The notes: a model not told the origin generated them from the letters alone. Positions 1-6,767 are shown, counted from the first letter of the stretch. The stretch: 9,374 nt of DNA from Intestinimonas timonensis (GCF_900626145.1 NZ_LR130816.1:246677-256050); one strand, 5' to 3'. Program-made: numbers and translations.

Positions 1-783
1 GCCTTTTGTCTATTGTCCGGTTTTACTGGAGCTGTTCACCCCTTCACCACCGGCCTCTCCAACGCCGCCGCCCTGGGTGCGGCTCTGGTGGTCCTCTTCG
101 GAGGCTTCCCGGTCTATCTCCAGGAGAGTGCCATGGTCCTGGCAGCCTTTTTTATGACCATGCTGTGCGCCGCGCTGGTCTACGGCATCTCCTCTCTGCG
201 GGGCCTCGGGCCGGAGACCCTGGTCCTCACCGGCATCGCCCTCAACTACCTTTTCAGTGCCGTCAACTCCAGCATGCAGTACATCGCCAATGAGCAACAG
301 CTCCCCGCCATCATCCACTGGACCTTCGGCAGTCTTACCGGAGGAAGCTGGCGGGACATCGCCATCATGGCCCTCTTCCTGGCAGTGGTCTACCCTCTCT
401 TCGCCTCTCGGGCCTGGGCCATGAACCTCATGTCTGCCAACGGCGATGAGAGTGCCGCCGCCCTGGGTGTCCATGTGCGCAATACCCGCCTGGTCTTGGG
501 CGTAGGCGTGGCCTTTCTCACCGCCTCCGTGGTCAGCTTCACCGGCATCATCGGCTTTGTGGGGCTGGTGGCCCCCCATATTGCCCGCTTCCTCATGGGG
601 GGAGACCACCGGTATCTCCTCCCCTTCTCCGCCCTGTGCGGGTCCATTCTGGTGCTCGTTGCCGACACCGTGGGGCGGGTGGCCTTCTCCCCCACCACCC
701 TGCCGGTGGGCATCGTGGTCTCCTACGTGGGGGTCCCCCTCTTCCTGTACCTCATTCTGAGAGAGAGGTGGGGCAGAGCATGA
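1..783 (+). CDS. FecCD-family ABC transporter permease (5'-truncated by window)
   Basis: Integral membrane permease of a type II ABC importer for iron-siderophore, heme or cobalamin. Frame 1 is open from the first base, so the true start lies upstream; 260 residues are visible of a family length near 330-350. The sequence is a run of hydrophobic helices. The family loop GFVGLVAPHIAR is at visible residues 185-196, followed by DHRYLLP and a final helix with LVADTVGR, matching the cytoplasmic coupling region known from BtuC and FhuB/FecD. The TTG near base 13 is an internal codon, not a start. The stop overlaps the start of the ATPase gene (ATGA), indicating translational coupling. The substrate cannot be told from the permease, and the binding-protein gene is not in the window. 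Confidence 0.93.
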   Translation, partial: AFCLLSGFTGAVHPFTTGLSNAAALGAALVVLFGGFPVYLQESAMVLAAFFMTMLCAALVYGISSLRGLGPETLVLTGIALNYLFSAVNSSMQYIANEQQLPAIIHWTFGSLTGGSWRDIAIMALFLAVVYPLFASRAWAMNLMSANGDESAAALGVHVRNTRLVLGVGVAFLTASVVSFTGIIGFVGLVAPHIARFLMGGDHRYLLPFSALCGSILVLVADTVGRVAFSPTTLPVGIVVSYVGVPLFLYLILRERWGRA

Positions 784-1568
784 GCGCTTTGGAACTCTCC
801 GGGCTCTCCTTTTCTTACCGGCAGCACCCTGTGTTCCACAGCATCTGTCTTTCTGTGGAGGAGGGTCGCTTCTGCGCTCTGCTGGGGTCAAACGGCGCCG
901 GAAAGACCACCCTGCTCAAATGTGTCAACCACCTGCTCCGGCCAAGTGAAGGCCGGGTACTGTGGCGCGGGGTGGAGACCGGCCGTCTCACCATGCGGGA
1001 GCGGGCCCGGATCTACGGCTACGTCCCCCAGAACACCCAGGCCAGAGCGGGACTCAATGTCTTTGAGACCGTTCTCTCCGGCCGCCTCCCCCACATGGGT
1101 CACCGGGCCTCCCCCGCCGACGTGAACGAGGTCTCCTCCCTGCTGGAGGAGCTGGGTCTGGCAGAGCTGGCCTTCCGCCCGCTCCACCAGCTCAGCGGCG
1201 GGGAACGGCAGCGGGTGCTCATCGCCCGGGCCCTGGCCCAGGCCCCGGAGGTACTGCTGCTGGACGAGCCCATCAGCAGTCTGGATCTCCGGTATCAGTA
1301 CGAGATCATGGACCTGCTGCGCCGGGTCTCACGGGATCGGGGACTCACCGTGGTGGCCGTCCTCCATGACCTGAACATGGCGGTAGAGTACGCCGACGAG
1401 CTGGCCCTTCTGAAAGCCGGACAGCTGTACGCCAAAGGGACGCCCCGACAAGTACTGACGGAACAGGCCGTGGAGGATGTATTCGGCATCCGCATGGAGC
1501 TGATGACCATAAAGGGCCGTTCTGTCCTGCTGCCGGTCCGTGACGCCGTGGCACCCTCTTCCCCGTGA
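780..1568 (+). CDS. ABC transporter ATP-binding protein, FecE/FepC/BtuD type
   Basis: ATPase that powers the preceding permease for uptake of an iron chelate or cobalamin; cytoplasmic, working as a dimer on the inner membrane face. The protein has 262 residues, the usual size. Visible motifs are Walker A GSNGAGKTT (residues 36-44), Q-loop Gln84, signature LSGGERQR (138-145), Walker B LLLLDEP with catalytic Glu163, D-loop SSLD (166-169) and switch His196 in VLHDLNMA. The order and wording fit the siderophore/B12 subfamily. The start is the ATG at 780, which overlaps the permease stop by 4 bp; an open frame extends further upstream, but that part lies inside the permease gene. No terminator is seen between this gene and the promoter that follows. 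Confidence 0.95.
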   Translation: MSALELSGLSFSYRQHPVFHSICLSVEEGRFCALLGSNGAGKTTLLKCVNHLLRPSEGRVLWRGVETGRLTMRERARIYGYVPQNTQARAGLNVFETVLSGRLPHMGHRASPADVNEVSSLLEELGLAELAFRPLHQLSGGERQRVLIARALAQAPEVLLLDEPISSLDLRYQYEIMDLLRRVSRDRGLTVVAVLHDLNMAVEYADELALLKAGQLYAKGTPRQVLTEQAVEDVFGIRMELMTIKGRSVLLPVRDAVAPSSP

Positions 1569-1576
1569 TCTTCTCC

Positions 1577-1605
1577 TTTTCAAGGGGCACTCCTTATGCT
1601 ACAAT
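1577..1605 (+). promoter_or_regulatory. Sigma-A promoter for the DUF1653/ArsC-like pair
   Basis: A -35 box TTTTCA (1577-1582) and a -10 box TACAAT (1600-1605) are separated by exactly 17 bp. The -10 is extended by TG one base upstream (1597-1598). It lies directly after the ABC ATPase stop and about 37 bp before the DUF1653 start. The expected transcript start is near 1612. It separates this pair from the transporter operon, although read-through from upstream remains possible. Confidence 0.7.
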
Positions 1606-1642
1606 GGAAAGACCATTCCGACTTTTGAGAGGAGCTGTCTGC

Positions 1643-1864
1643 ATGGAGGAGATCCGGCCCGGCCGTTACCGCCACTTCAAGGGGAAGGAATACCTGGTGC
1701 TCTACACCGCCCGTCACTCCGAGACTCTGGAGCCCATGGTGGTCTACCAGGCCCTCTACGGGGAGCGTGGCATCTGGGTCCGCCCCGCCGCCATGTGGGG
1801 GGAGCATGTGGAGCGGGAGGGCTATTCCGGCCCCCGCTTCACCTATCTGGGCGAGGAGGCGTGA
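1643..1864 (+). CDS. DUF1653 domain protein
   Basis: Small protein of 73 residues that is almost entirely one DUF1653 domain (a compact beta-rich family of unknown function, common in Firmicutes and Proteobacteria). Family features visible are the N-terminal RPGRYRHFKGKEY, then VVYQALYG and a C-terminal region ending FTYLGEE. The ATG at 1643 is chosen because GAGAGGAG (1627-1634) stands 8 bases upstream and the family domain begins right after it. An upstream in-frame start near 1565 would overlap the promoter and is rejected. The ArsC-like gene begins 3 bases after the stop, so the two are cotranscribed. No biochemical role is assigned to the family. Confidence 0.88.
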   Translation: MEEIRPGRYRHFKGKEYLVLYTARHSETLEPMVVYQALYGERGIWVRPAAMWGEHVEREGYSGPRFTYLGEEA

Positions 1865-1867
1865 ACC

Positions 1868-2200
1868 GTGAACATCCAGATCTTTGGCAAAAACAAGTGC
1901 TTTGACACCAAGAAGGCCCAGCGGTACTTCAAGGAGCGGGGCGTGAAATTTCAGGCCATCGACCTTCTGAAGTACGGCATCAGCCGCGGCGAGCTCACCA
2001 GCGTGAAGAATGCGGTGGGGCTGGAGGCCCTGCTGGACCCCAAGGCCGCCGACGCTGCCCTGGTGACCTACCTGGCCTACGACGAGGACAAGCGGGAAAA
2101 GCTGCTGGAGGACCCCAAGCTCCTCCGCACACCCATCGTCCGCAACGGGAAGCAGGCCACCGTGGGCTATTGTCCCGAGGTGTGGAAGACCTGGACCTGA
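1868..2200 (+). CDS. ArsC/Spx-family thioredoxin-fold protein
   Basis: Cytoplasmic thioredoxin-fold protein of 110 residues, similar to the ArsC/Spx/YffB superfamily. The N-terminal strand leads to Cys11 in GKNKCFDTKKA. It has no CXXC: the second position is Thr14, unlike Spx with Cys10/Cys13. Thr88-Pro89 in LRTPIVRNGK is the usual cis-proline and substrate-loop segment. A further Cys102 lies near the C-terminus. This suggests a monothiol reductase or glutathione/thiol-interacting protein rather than a canonical Spx regulator; real arsenate reductase activity is not shown and no ars genes are nearby. The start is GTG at 1868, with GAGGAGG (1853-1859) 8 bases upstream, inside the end of the DUF1653 gene. 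A strong terminator follows 17 bases after the stop. Confidence 0.87.
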   Translation: MNIQIFGKNKCFDTKKAQRYFKERGVKFQAIDLLKYGISRGELTSVKNAVGLEALLDPKAADAALVTYLAYDEDKREKLLEDPKLLRTPIVRNGKQATVGYCPEVWKTWT

Positions 2201-2212
2201 CATCGCCGCACA

Positions 2213-2257
2213 AAAATGCCCCTCCGGGCTGGTTTAACCAGCCCGGAGGGGCGTTTT
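2213..2257. terminator. Bidirectional Rho-independent terminator
   Basis: A perfect 16-bp stem (2218-2233 with 2237-2252) closes a 3-nt loop. It is followed on the plus strand by TTTT (2254-2257) and on the minus strand by the complement of AAAAA (2212-2216). It lies between two convergent genes, the ArsC-like gene ending at 2200 and the NYN gene ending at 2261, and can serve both. Confidence 0.93.
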
Positions 2258-2260
2258 GTC

Positions 2261-3172
2261 TTATTTCCTCTTCTTGTCTCTCAGGTAAATGTGCTTGGTG
2301 TGGGGATTGCTGGTCTGCCGCACATCCACTTCAAAGCGGTCGATGCTCTTGATGAGCTGTGTAAGCTTGGAAAAGCCGTAATTTCGGGGGTCGAAGTCGG
2401 GCTGCTGCCGGATGAGCAGGTTACCCAGCTCCCCCATGAAGGCATAGCCATCCTCGTCGGCAATCATGTCCATGGCGTCGGCGATGAGGTGGACCACCTC
2501 TTTGGGCACCTTCTTCTGGGCGGGCTCCGGAGCCGGCTGCGGCTCCGGTTCCGGCTCGGGGGCGGGCGCCGCGGCCGGCTCCGCCGTCTTCTTCCGACTT
2601 TTCTTGCCGCTCTTGGCGCCCTCCGCCTTGGCGGGGGCCGGCTCGGTCTTGCCGGACGCCGAAGCGCTCTCCGCCGCCTGGGCCGCCGCCTCCTGCTCCG
2701 CCGTGGCCAGGGCGGCCTTGGCCTCTGCCCGGATGACCTCGATATAGATGAACTTGTCACAGGCCACGATGAAGGGATTGGGGGTCTTCTTCTCCCCCAT
2801 GCCGATGACCTTCTTCCCCGCCTCCCGGAGCCGGGTGGCCAGACGGGTGAAGTCGGAGTCGCTGGACACCAGCACAAAACCATCGCAGCTGCCGGTATAC
2901 AGGATGTCCATGGCATCGATAATCATAGCCGAGTCGGTGGCATTCTTGCCGGTGGTATAGCTGTACTGCTGGATGGGCGTGATGGCGTTCTCCAGCAGGA
3001 TGGGTTTCCAGGAGGCCATGTTGGGGGTGGTCCAGTCCCCGTAGATCCGCTTCACTGTGGGGGTACCGTAGACGGCGATTTCCGCCATCACGTCCCGCAT
3101 AGCGGTCCGGGAGGCGTTGTCGGCGTCGATGAGCACCGCCAGGCGCAGGCTCTGGTCATTTTGCTGTGGCAT
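2261..3172 (-). CDS. NYN (PIN-like) nuclease domain protein with C-terminal LOTUS/OST-HTH domain
   Basis: Predicted RNA-binding, probably RNA-cleaving protein of 303 residues. Residues 9-150 form an NYN/LabA-type PIN-like domain. The acidic metal-site residues are all visible: Asp16 and Asp18 with Asn19 (LIDADN), Asp80 (NATDSAM), Asp86/Asp89 and Asp105/Asp107 (SSDSDF). Residues 150-215 are a low-complexity linker rich in Ala, Glu, Pro and Lys with an EPEPEPQPAPEP stretch. Residues 218-300 (KEVVHLIADAM to KHIYLRDKK) look like an OST-HTH/LOTUS domain, which in eukaryotic MARF1-like proteins binds RNA, including G-quadruplexes. The start ATG at 3172 has GGAAGGAGAG close upstream. It lies 21 bp after the M55 peptidase gene on the same strand, so the two are probably cotranscribed. 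Nuclease activity is inferred from the intact acidic residues; the cellular target is unknown. Confidence 0.9.
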   Translation of the reverse strand: MPQQNDQSLRLAVLIDADNASRTAMRDVMAEIAVYGTPTVKRIYGDWTTPNMASWKPILLENAITPIQQYSYTTGKNATDSAMIIDAMDILYTGSCDGFVLVSSDSDFTRLATRLREAGKKVIGMGEKKTPNPFIVACDKFIYIEVIRAEAKAALATAEQEAAAQAAESASASGKTEPAPAKAEGAKSGKKSRKKTAEPAAAPAPEPEPEPQPAPEPAQKKVPKEVVHLIADAMDMIADEDGYAFMGELGNLLIRQQPDFDPRNYGFSKLTQLIKSIDRFEVDVRQTSNPHTKHIYLRDKKRK

Positions 3173-3193
3173 ATGGTCTCTCCTTCCGGCGGC

Positions 3194-4003
3194 TCAGCCG
3201 TCGCTGAGCACAAAGTGATAGAACCGGAGCATCTCGTACCAGTCGTCGGTGGAGAAGCACACCGTCTTGCCCTCCTCCAGCGTGGCGCCGGGATAAAAGC
3301 TCTTGGAGTAGGCCAGCTTGTGCTCCCGGAAGCGGATCTGACTGTCAAAGTGGTCGGGCATGGGCACCTTGCACTTGTGGGCCTTCTCCACCGCCTCCTT
3401 GGCGCCGGCGCGGATGCGCTCCACCGCCACGTCGGGGTGGATGGACAGCACGCCGCCGCCCACGCCCTTGTTCACCGGCACGGTGACCATCTCGGGGATG
3501 AGCTCCCTGGCGAAGTCGCACAGGTCCTGGTCGCCGGAGAGGAATGCCACGGGAACACCGTAGTACCCGGCGGTGTAGGTGTTGATGAGGAACTCACTGG
3601 CCAGGACGCCGTTGAGCAGGACGTGCTCATTGCGCAGGTTCATGGTGTGGGAGAGGGGGTTGCCGGGGCAGGAGGCCCAGGCATGGTAGCCGGTGAAGAG
3701 GACCGCCCCAAAGTCGTCGGTGTCCAAGCCGGACATCATGGAGAGGAGATCTCCGGTCCAGCCCCGGAGGATGCGCACCTCCTCGGGGAGGGCGGAAACC
3801 TTGATGTTCCGGGCGGAGTCGTGGGCGTCCTTGAGGAGGATGCCCTTGGCGCCGCCCTCCAGGGCGCCCTTGCAGGCCGCCTTGACCTCCCGGGTCATCT
3901 GCTTCTGAAAGGGCTCATAGTCCTGTGGGGTGGAGCGCTCGGTCTCTGACCAGTCGGTAATGCCGCAGGTACCCTCGATATCAGCACTGATGAATACATT
4001 CAT
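3194..4003 (-). CDS. dppA: M55 family zinc D-aminopeptidase (DppA-like)
   Basis: Predicted cytoplasmic metallopeptidase that removes N-terminal D-amino acids such as D-Ala from peptides, as Bacillus subtilis DppA does, possibly recycling cell-wall peptides. The protein has 269 residues, the usual family size. Metal ligands expected for the binuclear zinc site are visible: Asp8 and Glu10 in SADIEGT, His61 in KDAHDS, His107 in FTGYHA and Glu137 in LASEF. The ATG at 4003 is preferred because it puts AAAGGA 9 bases upstream and reproduces the DppA numbering Asp8/Glu10; an ATG at 4012, three codons earlier, overlaps the purine-rich ribosome site. No dpp transport genes are adjacent. The NYN gene follows 21 bp downstream. 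No promoter is evident in the 30 bp between the upstream terminator and this start. Confidence 0.92.
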   Translation of the reverse strand: MNVFISADIEGTCGITDWSETERSTPQDYEPFQKQMTREVKAACKGALEGGAKGILLKDAHDSARNIKVSALPEEVRILRGWTGDLLSMMSGLDTDDFGAVLFTGYHAWASCPGNPLSHTMNLRNEHVLLNGVLASEFLINTYTAGYYGVPVAFLSGDQDLCDFARELIPEMVTVPVNKGVGGGVLSIHPDVAVERIRAGAKEAVEKAHKCKVPMPDHFDSQIRFREHKLAYSKSFYPGATLEEGKTVCFSTDDWYEMLRFYHFVLSDG

Positions 4004-4033
4004 GGGAAACATTCCTTTCCTTTCAAGTAGGTG

Positions 4034-4077
4034 CGTCAGGAAAAAAGGACGCCGGCCGGCGTCCTTTTTTCCTGACG
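4034..4077 (-). terminator. Terminator of hpf, a perfect 44-bp palindrome
   Basis: Two 22-bp arms are exact reverse complements. The GC-rich core GGACGCCGG/CCGGCGTCC is flanked by A6 on one side and T6 (4065-4070) on the other, with an outer CGTCAGG/CCTGACG arm. On the minus strand it follows the hpf stop by 33 bp and has a U6 tract, as an intrinsic terminator needs. By symmetry it would also work on the plus strand. A weaker hairpin (4077-4097) sits just before it. Confidence 0.85.
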
Positions 4078-4110
4078 GGGCGGCTTTGAGCCACCCCGTA
4101 ACATTTGGGA

Positions 4111-4656
4111 TCAGGTATCGTCCTCAATGAGGCCGTAGCCGCCGTCATTGCGCCGGTACACCACGGAGAAAGCGCCGTCGGCGTCGGCGTTCTTGAAGGC
4201 GAAGAAGGTGTGGTCCACCAGGTTCATCTGGAGGATGGCCTCATCCACCGTCATGTGCTTGATGGGGAAGCGCTTGGTGCGGACGATCTTGAACTCGGAC
4301 TCCTCCTCCTCGGGGGCGAAGTCGGAGATCTCCGCCGCATCCACCGTCCGCTCGAAGGCGTCGGTGCGCAGGCGCTTTTCCAGACGGGCCTTGTTCTTGC
4401 GGATCTGACGCTCCATATAGGAGACACAGGCGTCGATGGAGGCCCGCATATCAGAGGTGCTCTCGGAGGAGCGGAGGATCATACTGCCGGAGCGGACCGT
4501 GATCTCGCAGACGTTCCGGCCCTTTTCAACACTAAAGACGACGGAGGCCTCCCCTTCATTTTTGAAGTAGCGGTCCATCTTTCCTACCTTTTTCTCAGCG
4601 TAGGCGTGGACGGACGCGGGCAGAGTAACCTTCTTGTCTGTAAATACGAACTTCAT
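4111..4656 (-). CDS. hpf: Ribosome hibernation-promoting factor, long form
   Basis: Protein of 181 residues that binds the 30S decoding region and, through its C-terminal domain, pairs ribosomes into inactive 100S dimers in stationary phase or stress. Residues 1-100 are the RaiA/YfiA domain (MKFVFTDKKVTLP, YAEKKVGKMDRYF, later SIDACVSYMERQIRKNKARLEKR). Residues 100-122 are an acidic linker. Residues 123-180 are the dimerisation domain (IVRTKRFPIKHMTVDEAILQ, LVDHTFFAF, VVYRRNDGGYGLIE). The length is typical of the long HPF. The ATG at 4656 is chosen because AAGGAG is 9 bases upstream and the family begins at MKF; the longer open frame to 4761 crosses the promoter. The gene stands alone between its own promoter and terminator. 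Confidence 0.96.
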   Translation of the reverse strand: MKFVFTDKKVTLPASVHAYAEKKVGKMDRYFKNEGEASVVFSVEKGRNVCEITVRSGSMILRSSESTSDMRASIDACVSYMERQIRKNKARLEKRLRTDAFERTVDAAEISDFAPEEEESEFKIVRTKRFPIKHMTVDEAILQMNLVDHTFFAFKNADADGAFSVVYRRNDGGYGLIEDDT

Positions 4657-4732
4657 GCGATTCAGCTCCTTCTTTCGCCCCGGTGGGGGCTGTGCTCGCC
4701 AGATCGTGGAACTTCCCCTTTCTGACATCTCT

Positions 4733-4761
4733 ATTATAACAGCCCTCCGCAGAAAAGTCAC
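4733..4761 (-). promoter_or_regulatory. Sigma-A promoter of hpf
   Basis: Read on the minus strand: -35 GTGACT (4761-4756), a 17-bp spacer, and a perfect -10 TATAAT (4738-4733) extended by TG. The predicted start is near 4726, giving an untranslated leader of about 70 nt. The AT-rich stretch just upstream (4762-4790) could act as an UP element. No sigma-B or sigma-H motif was recognised, although hpf is stress-controlled in many Firmicutes. Confidence 0.75.
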
Positions 4762-4823
4762 TCATAATTTATGAATTTTTCACAAAGGATATCCGAGCTG
4801 TTCCGTCATTTTGTCAGGTCTTC

Positions 4824-5981
4824 TCACTTTACGCGTACACCGTCGATGAACACGTGCGCTACCCTGCTCATCCAGTCCAGAGGATGACCGGTGGTCACCA
4901 CCACATCGGCGTCCTTGCCCGGGGTGAGAGAGCCCACCCGGTCTGCCACCCCCGCCAGTCGGGCACCATTGAGGGTGATGGCCTTCAGCGCCTCCTCCGG
5001 GTCCAGGCCGCCCCGCACGGCCATGGCGGCGCACAGGGGGAGATACTGGATGGGCGTGACCGGATGGTCGGTGCAGATGGCGATTTCCACGCCGGCCTTT
5101 GCCAAAAGGGAGGGGTTTTCGATGGTGCTGTTGACCAGCTCCGGCTTGCTCCGATCGCTGAGGATAGGCCCGGTGATGACGGGAATGTGCTCCCTGACCA
5201 GCAGCTCGGGGAGCAGGTGAGCCTCGGTACCGTGGACCACCACCAGCTTCAGCCCGAACTCCCGTGCCAGCCGTACCGCCGTGGCGATGTCGTCGGCCCG
5301 GTGGGCGTGGATGTGGACGGGAAGCTCCCCCTTCAGGGCGGGGAGGAAGGCCTCCAGCTTGGGGTCGAAATCAGGGGGATCGGTGTCCTCCTCGGCGTCG
5401 GCCTTGTTCTGCTTGTCCATGTACTCCAGGGCCTTGCCGCACTCCGCCCGGATGATGGCGGCGGTACCCATGCGGGTGATAGGGGTCTCCTTCCGCTCGT
5501 TATAGACCGATTTGGGGTTCTCTCCCAGGGCCAGCTTCAGAGAGGCCGGCTCCCGCACCACCATCTCCTCGGCCCACCGGCCTACCGTCTTGACCACCAG
5601 ACCCTGGCCGTTGATGGGGTTGCCGCTGCCCGGGCCGGTGAGCACCGTGGTCACCCCCGCCTTCCGGGCCTCCCGGAAGCAGCGGTCCATGGGATTGAGG
5701 CCGTCCAGGGCCCGGAGGTGGGGAGTACAGGGGTCGGTGGACTCGTTGTCGTCCTCCGACTCAAAGCCCAGGCCGTCTCCGCACATCCCCAGGTGGCAGT
5801 GGGCGTCCACGAAACCGGGGAGGATATGTCCCCCCGCCGCGTCCAGCACCGGTCCCGTCCAGTCCTTGGGGCATTCCTCCATAGGCCCCACCGCCTTGAT
5901 CTTACTGCCCTCCAGCAGCACATAGCCGTTGGGAATCACCGGTCCGTCCATGGGGTGGACCACACCGTTTTGAATGAGCAT
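4824..5981 (-). CDS. Metal-dependent amidohydrolase (imidazolonepropionase-like subgroup)
   Basis: Predicted hydrolase of the amidohydrolase superfamily, 385 residues, probably cytoplasmic. An N-terminal beta-sandwich part (MLIQNGVVHPMDG, LDAAGGHILPGFVDAHCHLG) supplies the HxH metal motif at His61/His63. Further likely ligands are His223-His227 (HIHAHRADD), His250 (VVHGTEAH) and Asp305 (CTDHP). The C-terminal part ends with GSLTPGKDADVVVTTG and HVFIDGVRVK, returning to the sandwich. The substrate is not known; relatives include hydrolases of cyclic amides and dipeptides. The ATG at 5981 is chosen because the family starts at MLIQNG with a purine-rich GGAAAGAG just upstream. The frame stays open to 6197, but that 72-codon extension reads through the hairpin-rich segment and is Arg/Gly-rich, so it is not part of the gene. 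No clear promoter or terminator of its own was found. Confidence 0.9.
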   Translation of the reverse strand: MLIQNGVVHPMDGPVIPNGYVLLEGSKIKAVGPMEECPKDWTGPVLDAAGGHILPGFVDAHCHLGMCGDGLGFESEDDNESTDPCTPHLRALDGLNPMDRCFREARKAGVTTVLTGPGSGNPINGQGLVVKTVGRWAEEMVVREPASLKLALGENPKSVYNERKETPITRMGTAAIIRAECGKALEYMDKQNKADAEEDTDPPDFDPKLEAFLPALKGELPVHIHAHRADDIATAVRLAREFGLKLVVVHGTEAHLLPELLVREHIPVITGPILSDRSKPELVNSTIENPSLLAKAGVEIAICTDHPVTPIQYLPLCAAMAVRGGLDPEEALKAITLNGARLAGVADRVGSLTPGKDADVVVTTGHPLDWMSRVAHVFIDGVRVK

Positions 5982-6016
5982 GCTCTTTCCATCCCTTTCT
6001 TTGCGTTTAAGGAAAA

Positions 6017-6249
6017 ACAGGGCGCGGCCCTTCGGCCGCATAAAAATGCCGTTACTTTCCCGGCCCGGACCGGGCCGGAAAAGTCCTCGCTCCGCTCGCT
6101 GCATCCACGGTATGGATGCAGGGCGTTCGATCTCACGCGAGGCGGGCTGCCGCCCCCTCGCGCTCCCCCGCCAGACCTTCTGGCTGTCCATCGCCATGGC
6201 GGGAACCCCGATACGGCAAACAGGGCGCGGTCTTACGACCGCGCCCTGT
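6017..6249. repeat. Candidate small element bounded by terminal inverted repeats
   Basis: The segment begins with ACAGGGCGCGG (6017-6027) and ends with its exact reverse complement (6239-6249). Allowing one mismatch the arms extend to 13 bp. The 13-bp string AAACAGGGCGCGG also occurs as a direct repeat at 6015-6027 and 6218-6230. The size of 233 bp, end symmetry, internal hairpins and absence of a gene resemble a MITE- or REP-like dispersed element. It could instead be two related terminator hairpins that happen to lie close together. Confidence 0.45.
6220..6249 (-). terminator. Possible terminator downstream of yabR
   Basis: A perfect 13-bp stem (6220-6232 with 6237-6249) has a 4-nt loop. 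On the minus strand it follows the yabR stop by 38 bp, and only TTTG comes after it, so the U tract is weak. The stem is very stable and well placed to end the sporulation/division operon, but efficiency is uncertain. Confidence 0.45.
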
Positions 6250-6287
6250 CAGAACCATAGCAAACTGTCGTCCGCGGTGGGGTCGCC

Positions 6288-6767
6288 TTACCGGCGGCCG
6301 CCGCCCCGGCGGCTGCTGCGCTTTTCGGTATACTTCATCTCGGAGAGCTTGCTGTCCGAGGCCTGCATGAAATGCTTGAGCCGCTCCTCAAAGGTCTCAG
6401 GCTCGCTGGGCTGACGGCTGAAACCGCCCTGACGTCCGCCGCCCTGACGGGGGCCGCCGAAACCGCCGCTGCGGGGCGCGCCGCCCTGACGGGGGGCACC
6501 CGGTCCACCGGTCCGCTGGGGCCGGGGCGGGGGATCCATGGCCTTCTTGATGGACAGATTGATGCGGTTGTTGTCATCGATGCCGATGACCTTGACCTTG
6601 ACCTCCTGTCCCTCCGTGAGATGATCCTTTACGTCATTCACGTAAGTATAGGCGATCTCGGAGATATGCACCAGACCCGACCGGCCGCCGGGCAGCGACA
6701 CGAAGGCGCCGAACTTCGTGATGCCTGTCACTTTTCCTTCTACAATAGAACCTACACCAAACTCCAT
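6288..6767 (-). CDS. yabR: S1-domain RNA-binding protein, YabR-like
   Basis: Predicted RNA-binding protein of 159 residues. Residues 3-75 form one S1 (OB-fold) domain: VGSIVEGKVTGITKFGAFVSL, SGLVHISEIA, GQEVKVKVIGID and RINLSIKKA. Residues 78-118 are a Gly/Arg/Pro/Gln-rich low-complexity stretch with repeated PRQGG, GGF and GGR motifs, like an RGG RNA-binding tail. Residues 123-146 (TFEERLKHFMQASDSKLSEMK) are a conserved segment, and the end is Arg/Gly-rich. Placement after divIC matches Bacillus yabR. The start ATG at 6767 is fixed by the S1 domain, but the strong AAGGAGG is 14 bases upstream, farther than usual; an 8-codon frame starting at 6778 lies between. The exact role is not established in the family. 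Confidence 0.92.
   Translation of the reverse strand: MEFGVGSIVEGKVTGITKFGAFVSLPGGRSGLVHISEIAYTYVNDVKDHLTEGQEVKVKVIGIDDNNRINLSIKKAMDPPPRPQRTGGPGAPRQGGAPRSGGFGGPRQGGGRQGGFSRQPSEPETFEERLKHFMQASDSKLSEMKYTEKRSSRRGGGRR

Larger units (their letters stand above)
5982..6287. other. Gene-free, hairpin-rich intergenic region
   Basis: About 306 bp between yabR and the amidohydrolase with no supportable gene. It contains four inverted repeats: GCGGCC-cttc-GGCCGC (6025-6040), CCGGCCCG-gac-CGGGCCGG (about 6060-6078), GCATCCA/TGGATGC (about 6102-6120) and a 13-bp stem (6220-6249). Its open frames on the minus strand are continuous with the amidohydrolase frame but Arg/Gly-rich and unlike any domain. No recognisable promoter was found. 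Confidence 0.7.

Noticed and set aside
10..891. 293-codon minus-strand open frame opposite the FecCD permease
   Set aside because: Antisense to a clear membrane permease, very hydrophilic and Gly/Glu/His-rich, no domain.
2216..3949. 577-codon plus-strand open frame opposite the NYN and M55 genes
   Set aside because: It is antisense to two well-supported genes, spans the terminator, is Gly/Leu/His/Arg-rich with no domain, and arises from GC-rich codon bias.
4657..4761. 35-codon upstream extension of hpf
   Set aside because: It crosses the mapped -10 (4733-4738), and the HPF family begins at the ATG at 4656, which has a good ribosome site.
4762..4823. Terminator for the amidohydrolase in the AT-rich gap
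   Set aside because: Only a short AT-rich inverted repeat without a GC-rich stem or a proper U tract on the minus strand.
5982..6197. 72-codon N-terminal extension of the amidohydrolase
   Set aside because: The family begins at the ATG at 5981; the extension reads through hairpins and the candidate repeat and has no domain or ribosome site.
4854..6260. 468-codon plus-strand open frame opposite the amidohydrolase
   Set aside because: Antisense shadow of the amidohydrolase with no recognisable motif and no ribosome site; His/Gly/Arg-rich composition is typical of a mirrored frame.
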